38,309 nucleotides of DNA from Candidatus Levybacteria bacterium RIFCSPHIGHO2_02_FULL_40_18 (GTDB lineage Bacteria; Patescibacteriota; Microgenomatia; Levybacterales; GWA1-39-11): the NCBI GenBank assembly GCA_001782235.1, contig MFOC01000001.1, positions 1-38,309 on the forward strand, in the 5' to 3' direction. This document shows positions 19,650 to 28,030 of this stretch, one piece after another. Under the pieces are notes generated by a model. The model saw only the letters and a program-made list of their open reading frames with translations. It ran no database searches and was not told the origin of the DNA. The position numbers and the translations under genes are program-made. Numbering within the stretch: position 1 is the stretch's first letter; every line of letters begins with the position of its first letter.

Positions 19650-21629
19650 ATGAAATTCGAATTGGTTTCAAAATTTAAGCCTACGGGGGATCAGCCGGAG
19701 GCGATTGAAAAATTAACGGATTTTCTTCGCAAAGGCGAAAAAAATGCCGTCCTTTTGGGGGTTACCGGAAGTGGTAAGACATTTACTATTTCAAATGTAA
19801 TTCAAAACCTTAATATTCCTACACTGGTGATGACACACAATAAAACACTTGCCGCGCAACTTTATCAAGAATTTCGTGATTTTTTTCCCAAGAATGCTGT
19901 GTCATATTTTGTTTCCTATTATGACTATTATCAGCCTGAAGCGTATATGCCGACAACGGATACATATATCGCAAAAGAGACAGAGATAAATGAAGAGATC
20001 GATAAATTAAGACTTGCTGCAACAACCAATATTTTAACTCGTCAAGATACAATAGTTGTTGCTTCGGTTTCGGCAATCTACAACCTAGGGTCTCCAAAAG
20101 AGTATGGTAAATTTGCCATGGAATTGGCCCAGGGAGTTAAATTATCTCGAGGAGCACTACTTGACAGGCTTCTTGATCTTCAGTACGCAAGAAACGATTA
20201 TGCATTTAAAAGAAGCACTTTTAGAGTTCGAGGAGACGCAATCGAGGTTTACCCAAGTTATGAAGAGCAAATCGTGAGGATTGCGTTAACGGGGGATACT
20301 ATCGATAAAATACAGCTAATTGATCCTCTGAATGGAAATATTATAGAAGAAAAAAAATGGACCATGATTTATCCTGCTAAACACTACATCACAGATAGAT
20401 CTTCTTACGAGAATGTATTCGAACAAATTCGACGAGATCTTAAAGTTCGCGTCAAAGAACTTAAAGATATGAACAAGCTTCTTGAGGCAGAAAGACTTAC
20501 TAAAAGAACAGAATACGACATTAAAATGATAAGGGAGATTGGATATGTTAATGGGATCGAGAATTATTCCCGTTATTTTGACGGCAGAAAACCGGGGGAG
20601 CCACCTTTCACGCTTTTAGATTATTTTGAAGAATCAGGAAAGCCATGGCTATTGTTAATTGATGAATCCCATATGACGAATCCTCAGATTCGTGGAATGT
20701 TCCATGGGGACCGATCCCGAAAAGAACTTCTTGTTGAATATGGATTTCGTCTCCCCTCAGCATTCGACAACCGTCCTCTGACTTTTGACGAATTCCGTGC
20801 CCGTGTCCATCAAACAGTCTTTATGTCTGCAACTCCCAGCGAATGGGAACTTGAGAATTCAGGGAAAAATAATGTTGCCGAACAACTTGTTCGTCCAACA
20901 GGAATACCTGATCCGCAGGTACAGATTCGCCAAACAGAAGGGCAGATAGATAGCCTAATCTCAGAGATTAGAACTGTGGTTGCAAAAAAAGAAAGAGTGC
21001 TTGTAACAACCTTGACAAAAAGAATGGCGGAGGATTTGTCGTTCTATCTTCAGGAGAAAGGAATTAAGGTCAATTATTTACATTCGGAGATTGATACTCT
21101 GGCAAGACAAGATATCCTGGATGAGCTTCGGGAAGGGAAGTATGATGTGATAGTCGGTATTAACCTGCTTCGAGAAGGACTTGATTTGCCTGAGGTTTCA
21201 CTTGTTGTAATCATGGATGCTGACAAAGAAGGATTCTTGCGCTCAAAAACTTCCCTGATTCAAATTATGGGGAGAGCTGCCCGTCGAGTAGATTCAAAAG
21301 TCATTTTATATGCGGACGACGAGACTGGCTCAATGAAATCTGCGATTCATGAAGTTGAGAGGCGTCGAAAAAGACAACTTGCATACAACAAAAAGCATGG
21401 AATAACCCCTCGGTCTATCGAAAAAGAAATTCGTGCAAAACTGATTCGAAAAGAAGAAACAATAGAAGATATAAAACCACTTCTTGAAAAAGAGGTTTTA
21501 TTGCCCGACGAAAGAGATAAGGTAATTAAGAGGCTTAGAAAAGAAATGATAGAAGCAGCAAAGCTTTTAGATTTTGAAACCGCAGCCCTATTGAGAGACA
21601 AAATCCGCTATCTTAAATCGGGCTTATGA
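19650..21629 (+). CDS. uvrB: Excinuclease ABC subunit B
   Basis: UvrB is the damage-verifying helicase of nucleotide excision repair. At 659 aa it is of normal length. Motifs in order are Walker A GVTGSGKTFT (about residues 38-47), the damage-probing beta-hairpin YYDYYQPEAYMP, the Walker B-like LLIDESHMT, helicase motif VFMSATP, motif VI QIMGRAAR, and a C-terminal UVR motif (MIEAAKLLDFETAALLRDKI) that binds UvrC. Transcribed away from lexA with its own nearly leaderless promoter. A small unknown gene and uvrA follow on the same strand. Confidence 0.98.
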   Translation: MKFELVSKFKPTGDQPEAIEKLTDFLRKGEKNAVLLGVTGSGKTFTISNVIQNLNIPTLVMTHNKTLAAQLYQEFRDFFPKNAVSYFVSYYDYYQPEAYMPTTDTYIAKETEINEEIDKLRLAATTNILTRQDTIVVASVSAIYNLGSPKEYGKFAMELAQGVKLSRGALLDRLLDLQYARNDYAFKRSTFRVRGDAIEVYPSYEEQIVRIALTGDTIDKIQLIDPLNGNIIEEKKWTMIYPAKHYITDRSSYENVFEQIRRDLKVRVKELKDMNKLLEAERLTKRTEYDIKMIREIGYVNGIENYSRYFDGRKPGEPPFTLLDYFEESGKPWLLLIDESHMTNPQIRGMFHGDRSRKELLVEYGFRLPSAFDNRPLTFDEFRARVHQTVFMSATPSEWELENSGKNNVAEQLVRPTGIPDPQVQIRQTEGQIDSLISEIRTVVAKKERVLVTTLTKRMAEDLSFYLQEKGIKVNYLHSEIDTLARQDILDELREGKYDVIVGINLLREGLDLPEVSLVVIMDADKEGFLRSKTSLIQIMGRAARRVDSKVILYADDETGSMKSAIHEVERRRKRQLAYNKKHGITPRSIEKEIRAKLIRKEETIEDIKPLLEKEVLLPDERDKVIKRLRKEMIEAAKLLDFETAALLRDKIRYLKSGL

Positions 21630-21635
21630 TATAAT
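21630..21635 (+). promoter_or_regulatory. -10 box for the 21644 gene
   Basis: TATAAT begins immediately after the uvrB stop codon and ends 8 nt before the ATG at 21644, another leaderless-type arrangement. Confidence 0.6.
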
Positions 21636-21643
21636 TATTCTAT

Positions 21644-21877
21644 ATGATGAGGGGACCAGAGGGATATGTAGGAGATGTCCGACAGATAGGCGACACATAT
21701 TTGAAACAGCTAGCTCGTCTAGTTAGCCTTAGGCATGAGTATCGAGAAGGCCTCAATCCACTTGGAGTGCAGTTACTGAACAGGGCAATTATGACTAGAG
21801 TTTCCGAACTTCGTGATTTAGCCCGCCACGATGAGGTAGTCATGATTATAAATTCTCCCCAGCGCAAATCCGTTTAA
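21644..21877 (+). CDS. Small hypothetical protein (77 aa)
   Basis: I do not recognise this small protein. It is charged, rich in Arg and Leu, and probably all-helical (DTYLKQLARLVSLRHEYREG; LNRAIMTRVSELRDLARHDEV), without membrane segments or Cys. It lies between uvrB and uvrA, with its own TATAAT box at leaderless spacing, which supports a real gene. A link to DNA repair is suggested only by position. Confidence 0.55.
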   Translation: MMRGPEGYVGDVRQIGDTYLKQLARLVSLRHEYREGLNPLGVQLLNRAIMTRVSELRDLARHDEVVMIINSPQRKSV

Positions 21878-21906
21878 TCTAGGTATCGTAGGGCATAAAT
21901 ACTCCC

Positions 21907-21940
21907 AATGTTGAACATTTGTCGCAGTTTGGGTTATAAT
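21907..21940 (+). promoter_or_regulatory. uvrA promoter with palindromic operator candidate
   Basis: TTGAAC (21911-21916), an 18-nt spacer and a perfect TATAAT (21935-21940) form the promoter. AATGTT-G-AACATT (21907-21919), a perfect 13-nt odd palindrome, covers the -35 box, where a repressor would block polymerase. LexA is the obvious candidate, but the same word is not seen before the other repair genes. Confidence 0.5.
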
Positions 21941-21954
21941 GTTTGGTTTCGAAT

Positions 21955-24831
21955 ATGTTAGATAAAATTATAATTAATGGCGCTCGCGAGCATAATTTAA
22001 AAGATATTGATCTTGAAATACCTAAGTATAAATTGGTAGTGTTTACCGGGTTGTCTGGGTCAGGGAAATCTTCTTTAGCCTTTGATACTATTTACGCCGA
22101 AGGGCAAAGGCGATACGTTGAGTCTCTTTCGTCATATGCTCGGCAGTTTTTGGGGATAATGAAAAAGCCCGACGTAGATTTTATCGAAGGTCTTTCGCCA
22201 AGCATCTCGATTGATCAAAAAAGCACTTCCCATAATCCCCGATCAACTGTTGGAACAGTAACAGAAGTTTACGACTATCTTCGATTGTTATTTGCTCGAA
22301 TTGGACATCCACATTGTCCAAATGACGGAACAGAAATATCTCGAACTACCAAAGAAAAAATAGTTGAAGATATCATCCAAAAGTTTGCATCGGCTGCACC
22401 AACTCGAATCATGATTCTTGCGCCAATTGTAAAAGGAAGGAAAGGTGAATACGTAGATTTATTCCGCGATCTTAAAAAAAGAGGATATCAGCGCGTTAGA
22501 ATTGACGGACAAATTTTTGGATTAGATGAAGACCTTGTTTTAATAAAGACAAATAAACACACAATTGAAGCAGTTGTGGATCGTTTGACCCTCGACCCCG
22601 GCCTCACCAAGCAAAGACTAATAGATTCTGTTGAGCAGGCGTTAAATCTTGCGAATCGAGAACTAACAATTGCGGAAATTAAAGATAAAGGTTTCTCAAT
22701 TCCTGACAAGCCAAAAAATATGGAAGACACATTCTATTCTGAGAAATTTGCATGTCCTCTCTGCGGAACTTCAATGCTTGAGATCGAACCAAGATTATTT
22801 TCATTCAATTCCCCTTATGGTGCATGTCCTGACTGTAATGGTTTAGGCGTTATTCAGTCAATAGACGAAGATCGCGTTTTGAATCCTTATCTCTCAATTC
22901 TTGAGGGGGGAATCCTAGCTTTCCCGGATATCGATTCGGACACTTGGTTTGGAAGAACCGTTCAAAAGGCTTTTGAAAACAATAACATCCCTTTAAACGT
23001 AGAAGTACGAAGGCTCATGCCGGAACAAAAAAGACTAATTCTTAACGGAACAAGTGACCAAATTTACGAAGTAAAAGGAACAAATAGATTTGGCGAGCGG
23101 ACAAAAATTTACGAAACATATCCGGGCGTAACTGCCTACCTTCTTCAAAAATACAATGAGTCTGGGTCGGAACTTGTCAAGCGAGAGATTGAAAAATTTA
23201 TGACAACTTTAGATTGCGATTCTTGCCATGGAGCGAGGCTTAAAAAAGAAGCACTTTCTGTTACTATAAGTGGGATCTCGATTGTTGAACTTTCAGATTT
23301 GTCAATTGAAAAGTCGTATGATTTTATTGCGAAACTTTTTGATTCATTGAACGAACGAGAAAAACAGATAGCAAGAATAATCTTGCGTGAGATACAAACC
23401 AGAATGAAATTCTTAATCGATGTTGGACTTTCTTACCTTACATTATCAAGAAATGCCCAAACACTTGCCGGGGGAGAAGCACAAAGAATTCGATTAGCAT
23501 CGCAAATCGGCAGCGGTCTCTCGGGAGTACTTTACGTCCTTGACGAACCCTCAATCGGCCTCCACCCACGTGACAATTCGAAACTTATTAATACACTTAA
23601 AAAACTTCGAGACCTTGGAAATTCTGTCATCGTTGTTGAGCATGATCGAGAAATGATGAATTCATGCGATTATATTTTTGACATTGGACCAGGCGCAGGA
23701 GAATCGGGAGGGAAAATAGTGGCAGAGGGCACACCGAGAGAAATTATGAAAAACAAAGCTTCTTTAACCGGCGAGTATCTTTCAAAAAAGAAAGAGATAA
23801 TAAATAGAAGACGCGGTTTTGATGTCAAAAAAATCGAAAATTTTCTTGAGCTTAATGGAATTTCCGCCCATAATTTGAAAAACATAAACGTCAAACTTCC
23901 GCAAGGTGCATTTATATGTGTTACCGGCGTCTCGGGAAGCGGAAAATCTACCTTAATTAATGACGTTTTGTATCATGTAATAGCGCTTCGGAAAAACCCA
24001 TTCCATAAAGAAAAGCCCGGTGAGTTTCGCGAAGTCTTAGGGGATGAAAACTTGAAACGTGTATTCTTAATAGATCAATCACCGATTGGCAGAACCCCTC
24101 GATCAAACCCCGCAACATACACAGGAGCATTTACCTATATTCGGGAAATCTTTTCAAATACTCGGGAAGCGCGAATGAGGGGATATGGTCCTGGACGTTT
24201 TTCATTCAATGTAAGAGGGGGCCGGTGTGAGACGTGCGAAGGAGAGGGTCAAATAAAAATTGAAATGCAGTTTTTGCCTGATGTTTATGTCACCTGCGAG
24301 ACTTGCAACGGGTCAAGATATACGGAATCAACGCTTGAAATCGGTTTCGAAGGAAAAAATATTTCGGAAGTCTTAAGCATGAGCGTCGATGAAGCTTTGG
24401 ATTTCTTTTCTTTTCATGAGGGATTGTTCGGAAAACTTGTGACGCTAAAAGAGGTTGGCCTCTCTTATATAAAGCTTGGACAGTCGGCAACAACATTATC
24501 GGGAGGAGAAGCACAAAGAATAAAATTAGCAACGGAGCTCTCAAAAAAAGGCGGCGGCGGTAGTTTGTATTTGTTAGACGAACCGACAACCGGATTACAC
24601 TTCGCTGATCTTGAAAAACTCATATCAGTACTTCGAAAATTGGTTGAGAAAGGCAATACTGTTATCGTAATCGAACACAATCTTGATGTAATTAAGAATG
24701 CCGATTGGATTATAGATCTTGGTCCTGAAGGCGGCGACGCCGGCGGAGAAATTGTCGCCGAAGGTACTCCTGAAGAAATCACAAAAAATCCCAAATCCTA
24801 CACTGGGCAATACCTGGCCAAAGAACTTTAG
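21955..24831 (+). CDS. uvrA: Excinuclease ABC subunit A
   Basis: UvrA is the damage-sensing ABC ATPase dimer of nucleotide excision repair. A TTG at 21943 is in frame but only 2 nt after the -10 box, so the ATG at 21955 (MLDKIIINGAREHNLKDIDLEIP) is chosen. The 958-residue protein shows Walker A GLSGSGKSS, UvrB-binding region zinc cysteines (CPLCG, CPDCNG), CDSCHGARLKKEAL, signature LAGGEAQRI, Walker B VLDEPSIGLHPRD, the second Walker A GVSGSGKST, zinc finger CETCEGEG...CETCNG, signature LSGGEAQRI and LLDEPTTGLH. All key motifs are intact. A 22-nt stretch (22595-22616) is nearly identical to a hairpin arm in uvrC. A transglutaminase-like gene follows. Confidence 0.98.
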   Translation: MLDKIIINGAREHNLKDIDLEIPKYKLVVFTGLSGSGKSSLAFDTIYAEGQRRYVESLSSYARQFLGIMKKPDVDFIEGLSPSISIDQKSTSHNPRSTVGTVTEVYDYLRLLFARIGHPHCPNDGTEISRTTKEKIVEDIIQKFASAAPTRIMILAPIVKGRKGEYVDLFRDLKKRGYQRVRIDGQIFGLDEDLVLIKTNKHTIEAVVDRLTLDPGLTKQRLIDSVEQALNLANRELTIAEIKDKGFSIPDKPKNMEDTFYSEKFACPLCGTSMLEIEPRLFSFNSPYGACPDCNGLGVIQSIDEDRVLNPYLSILEGGILAFPDIDSDTWFGRTVQKAFENNNIPLNVEVRRLMPEQKRLILNGTSDQIYEVKGTNRFGERTKIYETYPGVTAYLLQKYNESGSELVKREIEKFMTTLDCDSCHGARLKKEALSVTISGISIVELSDLSIEKSYDFIAKLFDSLNEREKQIARIILREIQTRMKFLIDVGLSYLTLSRNAQTLAGGEAQRIRLASQIGSGLSGVLYVLDEPSIGLHPRDNSKLINTLKKLRDLGNSVIVVEHDREMMNSCDYIFDIGPGAGESGGKIVAEGTPREIMKNKASLTGEYLSKKKEIINRRRGFDVKKIENFLELNGISAHNLKNINVKLPQGAFICVTGVSGSGKSTLINDVLYHVIALRKNPFHKEKPGEFREVLGDENLKRVFLIDQSPIGRTPRSNPATYTGAFTYIREIFSNTREARMRGYGPGRFSFNVRGGRCETCEGEGQIKIEMQFLPDVYVTCETCNGSRYTESTLEIGFEGKNISEVLSMSVDEALDFFSFHEGLFGKLVTLKEVGLSYIKLGQSATTLSGGEAQRIKLATELSKKGGGGSLYLLDEPTTGLHFADLEKLISVLRKLVEKGNTVIVIEHNLDVIKNADWIIDLGPEGGDAGGEIVAEGTPEEITKNPKSYTGQYLAKEL

Positions 24832-24834
24832 TTC

Positions 24835-24922
24835 ATTGGAATTTCCAATTTTCCCGCCGATAGTTTTCGGTCGGGATCCCGCACGAATGGAATTCGTCGG
24901 GACAAATTACCAATTTCCAATT
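24835..24922. repeat. Compound repeat after uvrA: heptamer flanks and two hairpins
   Basis: The outer parts carry 7-nt units (left TGGAATT, TCCAATT; right ACAAATT, ACCAATT, TCCAATT), partly inverted to each other. Between them are two adjacent hairpins: CCCGCCGA with TCGG(T)CGGG (24853-24875) and TCCCG(C)ACGAAT with ATTCGTCGGGA (24877-24902), each with one bulged base. No T run follows, so termination is uncertain. It looks like a repeat element filling the intergenic gap. Confidence 0.7.
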
Positions 24923-24925
24923 ATT

Positions 24926-24934
24926 TGTTAATAT
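24926..24934 (+). promoter_or_regulatory. Extended -10 promoter, leaderless start
   Basis: TGTTAATAT ends 6 nt before the ATG at 24941. It is the likely promoter for the transglutaminase-like gene and uvrC. Confidence 0.6.
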
Positions 24935-24940
24935 TAAAAC

Positions 24941-26788
24941 ATGCTGCGAAAAATCTTTCTGTTTTTAGTTTTAAGTTTTATGTTTTTAGTCGTGCCGAAG
25001 GCACACGCGGATGAAAATTTTGATATTTCTACGAACGCGACATACAAGGTTTCAGAAAATGGTTTGGCTCATGTTACACAAAGAGTTCAAATTCGAAACA
25101 AAACAGAATTCATATATACGCCATCCTACGCAATTACAACTGGCATGGGAGACCTCATAAACCTTAGAACGTATAATAATTTGGGAGAATTACCAAATAA
25201 AGTAACAGAGACAAAAGACGGAGGCAAAAATATTGAAATAAATTTTTCGGATAAGACTGTCGGGCTTGGTCGAATAAACGAATTTACGATAAGTTTTGAC
25301 ACTAATTTAATTGCTCGCAGGAAAGGCTCTATTTGGGAAGTAAACGTTCCGGGACTATCTGATCCTTCATCTTTTGTGCAATATAATATAACTCTTGAAA
25401 CACCGGCTTCTTTTGGCCCGCCAACCATAGCGAAACCTTATAGATACCTTAGTGACCAAGGTCCTTACAGCTTCACGAAGAATGAGATAGGGAAGTCGGG
25501 GATTTTAATATTATTTGGTAAATCTCAGTACTATTTCATAAAGCTTGTTTATCATATACAAAACTCAAGCGTCGTTCCAGTTAAAACTGAGATCGCGCTG
25601 CCGCCTGAGACTTCTTATCAAGACATTCGAATAGAAAAAATAGTTCCCGAGCCTGAAGATACATATCAAGACGAGGACGGGAACTGGCTAGCAGTTTACT
25701 CTCTTGCTCCGCGAGAAAAGAAAACAATTAATGCGCAGGTCTTTGCTCACGTTTTTGCAATGCCTATTTTTGACCTTGCAGAGCCTCGCGGTAGCATTTC
25801 TTCTGCAAAGTATTGGGAGGTTAACGATCCTGAAATTAAAAAAATCGCACAAAAATTAGAAACGCCAGGTAAAATCTACGATTATGTCGTATCTACACTC
25901 TCTTATAACTATGACAAGGTCGAGTCAAAAAATGTAAGATTGGGTGCATCGGGCGCTCTTAAGAATCCGGATTTTGCCGTATGTCTTGAATTCACGGATT
26001 TATTTGTGGCACTTGCTAGGGCCGCCGGTATTCCTGCAAGGTCTGTTGAAGGCTATGCATATACGCAGGATTCAAAACTAAGGCCCTTGTCTCTCGTTCG
26101 TGATGTTCTCCATTCATGGCCCGAGTACTACGATCAAGAAAGAAAAGCATGGATTATGGTTGATCCCACGTGGACAGATACAACCGGTGGCATGGACTAC
26201 TTCAATTCGTTTGACTTAGATCACATTGCCTTTGTTGTAAAAGGTAATGATAGTATGTATCCGGTCCCTGCCGGCGGTTATAAATTGAGCGAGGACACAA
26301 AAGATGTCAATGTGGCGTTTTCGGACGAATCTTCATTTCGCAATATAGTGAAAACTCAAGTATTAAGCGACTTCCCGGACTACGTATTTCCACTAGTTTC
26401 TGTTTCCGGCCAAATTATCGTTGAAAATCAGGGGAATATGGCAGTAAAGAATAGGAAACTTTATGTTAAAAGCGACCTTACGCCTTCCTATCAGGAATTT
26501 TATATTGATTCTATCCCACCATATGGAAAAAAGGCTTTATATATCACGTTTAACAAATCACCGTTTTTGACAAATAAATCCCATAATATTACAATACTCT
26601 TTGAGGGAAATTCGACTACTGAAAAAGTTCTCGTTGGATTCATTCCGGATTACTATTTAATTCTAATCGGAGGTGTAATAATTCTTGGATCAGGAGCAGT
26701 TAGCGTCATTGCCTACAAAACCTGGAGTTTATATTTTCAAAAACGAAAAAAACAGGCCAATTTACGTGGGAAAGGCCCGCGATCTTAA
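24941..26788 (+). CDS. Exported transglutaminase-like protein, membrane anchored
   Basis: The 615-residue protein has a signal peptide (residues 1-23, ending AHA), a beta-rich N-terminal region and a transglutaminase-like core with the full Cys-His-Asp triad. These are Cys348 (AVCLEFTDLFVALARAAGIPARSVEGY, cut here at AAGIPAR), His391 (LHSWPEYY) and Asp408 (MVDPTW). One C-terminal TM helix (about 567-588) and a basic tail follow. Such proteins are cysteine proteases or crosslinking enzymes working outside the membrane; the substrate is unknown. The last 104 nt overlap the start of uvrC in another frame, so the TM helix is encoded by the same bases as the UvrC GIY-YIG start. Confidence 0.85.
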   Translation: MLRKIFLFLVLSFMFLVVPKAHADENFDISTNATYKVSENGLAHVTQRVQIRNKTEFIYTPSYAITTGMGDLINLRTYNNLGELPNKVTETKDGGKNIEINFSDKTVGLGRINEFTISFDTNLIARRKGSIWEVNVPGLSDPSSFVQYNITLETPASFGPPTIAKPYRYLSDQGPYSFTKNEIGKSGILILFGKSQYYFIKLVYHIQNSSVVPVKTEIALPPETSYQDIRIEKIVPEPEDTYQDEDGNWLAVYSLAPREKKTINAQVFAHVFAMPIFDLAEPRGSISSAKYWEVNDPEIKKIAQKLETPGKIYDYVVSTLSYNYDKVESKNVRLGASGALKNPDFAVCLEFTDLFVALARAAGIPARSVEGYAYTQDSKLRPLSLVRDVLHSWPEYYDQERKAWIMVDPTWTDTTGGMDYFNSFDLDHIAFVVKGNDSMYPVPAGGYKLSEDTKDVNVAFSDESSFRNIVKTQVLSDFPDYVFPLVSVSGQIIVENQGNMAVKNRKLYVKSDLTPSYQEFYIDSIPPYGKKALYITFNKSPFLTNKSHNITILFEGNSTTEKVLVGFIPDYYLILIGGVIILGSGAVSVIAYKTWSLYFQKRKKQANLRGKGPRS

Positions 26789-27998
26789 AAAAAGAATCTC
26801 TTCTTATTTCTCAAACAAAGCGCTTGACTCTAAAACTCTGAAGCTTACATCAGAGGCAAAATTTATTGAACATATAATTGTAGCTTCCGAGATTGAAGCT
26901 TTTTTGCTTGAATCAAGCCTAATTAAGAAATACAAACCTATCTACAATGTTCGGTTGATTGATGACAAAACATTTCCACACCTTGAAATAAACCCCGGCC
27001 TCGCCAAGCGAAGCGGGACGGGTAAGAAGCCTGTACCATATGTTGTTTTAACGCGAAAACTAGAAAACAAAAATGCTATCTATCTGGGCCCATATACAAG
27101 CGCTACTGATCTAAAGATAGTTTTGCGCTTGTTACGCCGAATTTTCCCATACCAATCTGTCAAAAAGCACCCAAACAGGAGGTGCCTTTATAGCCACATA
27201 GGTCTTTGTCCGTGCATACCCATATTCCCTGAAAAACTGCCGGAGTATAGAAAGAATATAAGAAATTTAGTTTCCTTTTTAAAAGGGGACAAAGATAAAG
27301 TTATTCATGATCTTGAAAGAGAGCAGAAGAATTACGTTAGACATGAAGAGTTTGAAAAAGCCGGTGAAATCCAAAGAAAAATCGAGAAGATCGGTTATAT
27401 CACAAGTGAAACATATAATCCTTTTAAATATGAGGAGAAGCCGGATTTTTATTTCGAAAGAATTAAAGCAGAGATAGATTCTCTCAAAGAGATTTTAACT
27501 AAATATGGAATTGCAGTCAACGCTCTTCATAGAATCGAATGTTATGATATCTCAAATATTTCTGGAAAAAATCCGACCGGATCTATGGTGGTATTTATAG
27601 ACGGGGATTCTATTAAAAATGAATATAGAAAGTTTAGAATAAGATTTAAGAAAACTCCCGACGATTTTGAAATGATGCGGGAGGTGCTTCGACGCAGGAT
27701 CAAACGAAGCGATTGGGAAATACCTAATCTAATAGTAATTGATGGCGGTCGCGGACAAGTCTCGGCTGTCCTTCAAGTGTTTACCGAAGAAAAAATCAAT
27801 ATTCCCGTAATCGGACTTGCAAAGCGGAAGGAAACACTAATTATTCCAATTCGGATAAATCACGGAGTTGACTTTCTTGAGGTAAAACTTCCAAAATCGA
27901 CTCCCGGTGTTAACTTACTTCGCCGAATCCGTGACGAAGCCCACAGATTTGCAATTGCCTACCATCGACTACTTCGCAAAAAAGCCCTCAATATTTGA
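26685..27998 (+). CDS. uvrC: Excinuclease ABC subunit C, lacking the C-terminal HhH domain
   Basis: UvrC makes the two incisions in nucleotide excision repair. The TTG start is fixed by an in-frame stop at 26679-26681 and a strong SD GGAGGT (26669-26674), both inside the upstream gene. The 437-residue protein has a GIY-YIG nuclease domain (GVYIF, PIYVGKARDLKKRISSYF), a Cys cluster (RRCLYSHIGLCPCIP), a UVR motif for UvrB (YVRHEEFEKAGEIQRKI) and the RNase H-like endonuclease core (ECYDISNISG, VIDGGRGQ, RDEAHRFAI). It stops right after that core, with no tandem helix-hairpin-helix domain, so it is about 150 residues shorter than E. coli UvrC. A GC hairpin (26993-27022) encodes an odd PGLAKRSGTG loop near residue 105. 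Confidence 0.95.
   Translation: MDQEQLASLPTKPGVYIFKNEKNRPIYVGKARDLKKRISSYFSNKALDSKTLKLTSEAKFIEHIIVASEIEAFLLESSLIKKYKPIYNVRLIDDKTFPHLEINPGLAKRSGTGKKPVPYVVLTRKLENKNAIYLGPYTSATDLKIVLRLLRRIFPYQSVKKHPNRRCLYSHIGLCPCIPIFPEKLPEYRKNIRNLVSFLKGDKDKVIHDLEREQKNYVRHEEFEKAGEIQRKIEKIGYITSETYNPFKYEEKPDFYFERIKAEIDSLKEILTKYGIAVNALHRIECYDISNISGKNPTGSMVVFIDGDSIKNEYRKFRIRFKKTPDDFEMMREVLRRRIKRSDWEIPNLIVIDGGRGQVSAVLQVFTEEKINIPVIGLAKRKETLIIPIRINHGVDFLEVKLPKSTPGVNLLRRIRDEAHRFAIAYHRLLRKKALNI
26993..27022. repeat. GC-rich imperfect hairpin inside uvrC
   Basis: CCCCGGCCTCGC (26993-27004) pairs imperfectly with GCGGGACGGG (27013-27022) across CAAGCGAA. It lies in frame between the conserved segments FPHLEI and PYVVLTRK, where other UvrC proteins have fewer residues. 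Its left arm with flank (26992-27013) matches uvrA 22595-22616 at 20 of 22 positions. On the - strand it shares a CGCTTCGCT core with the dinB element. Confidence 0.6.
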
Positions 27999-28024
27999 AA
28001 ACTGGGACATCTTTTTGTTAGGAT
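27995..28024 (+). promoter_or_regulatory. Promoter for the 28031 gene cluster
   Basis: TTGAAA (27995-28000, overlapping the uvrC end), an 18-nt spacer and TAGGAT (28019-28024, with TGT before it) end 6 nt before the ATG at 28031. The same AGGA could alternatively serve as an SD. Confidence 0.45.
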
Positions 28025-28030
28025 AAGTTA

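Noticed and set aside
19460-19678. Small reading frame over the lexA-uvrB gap
   Set aside because: It consists of the mirrored array and the uvrB promoter and runs into uvrB in another frame, with no gene-like features.
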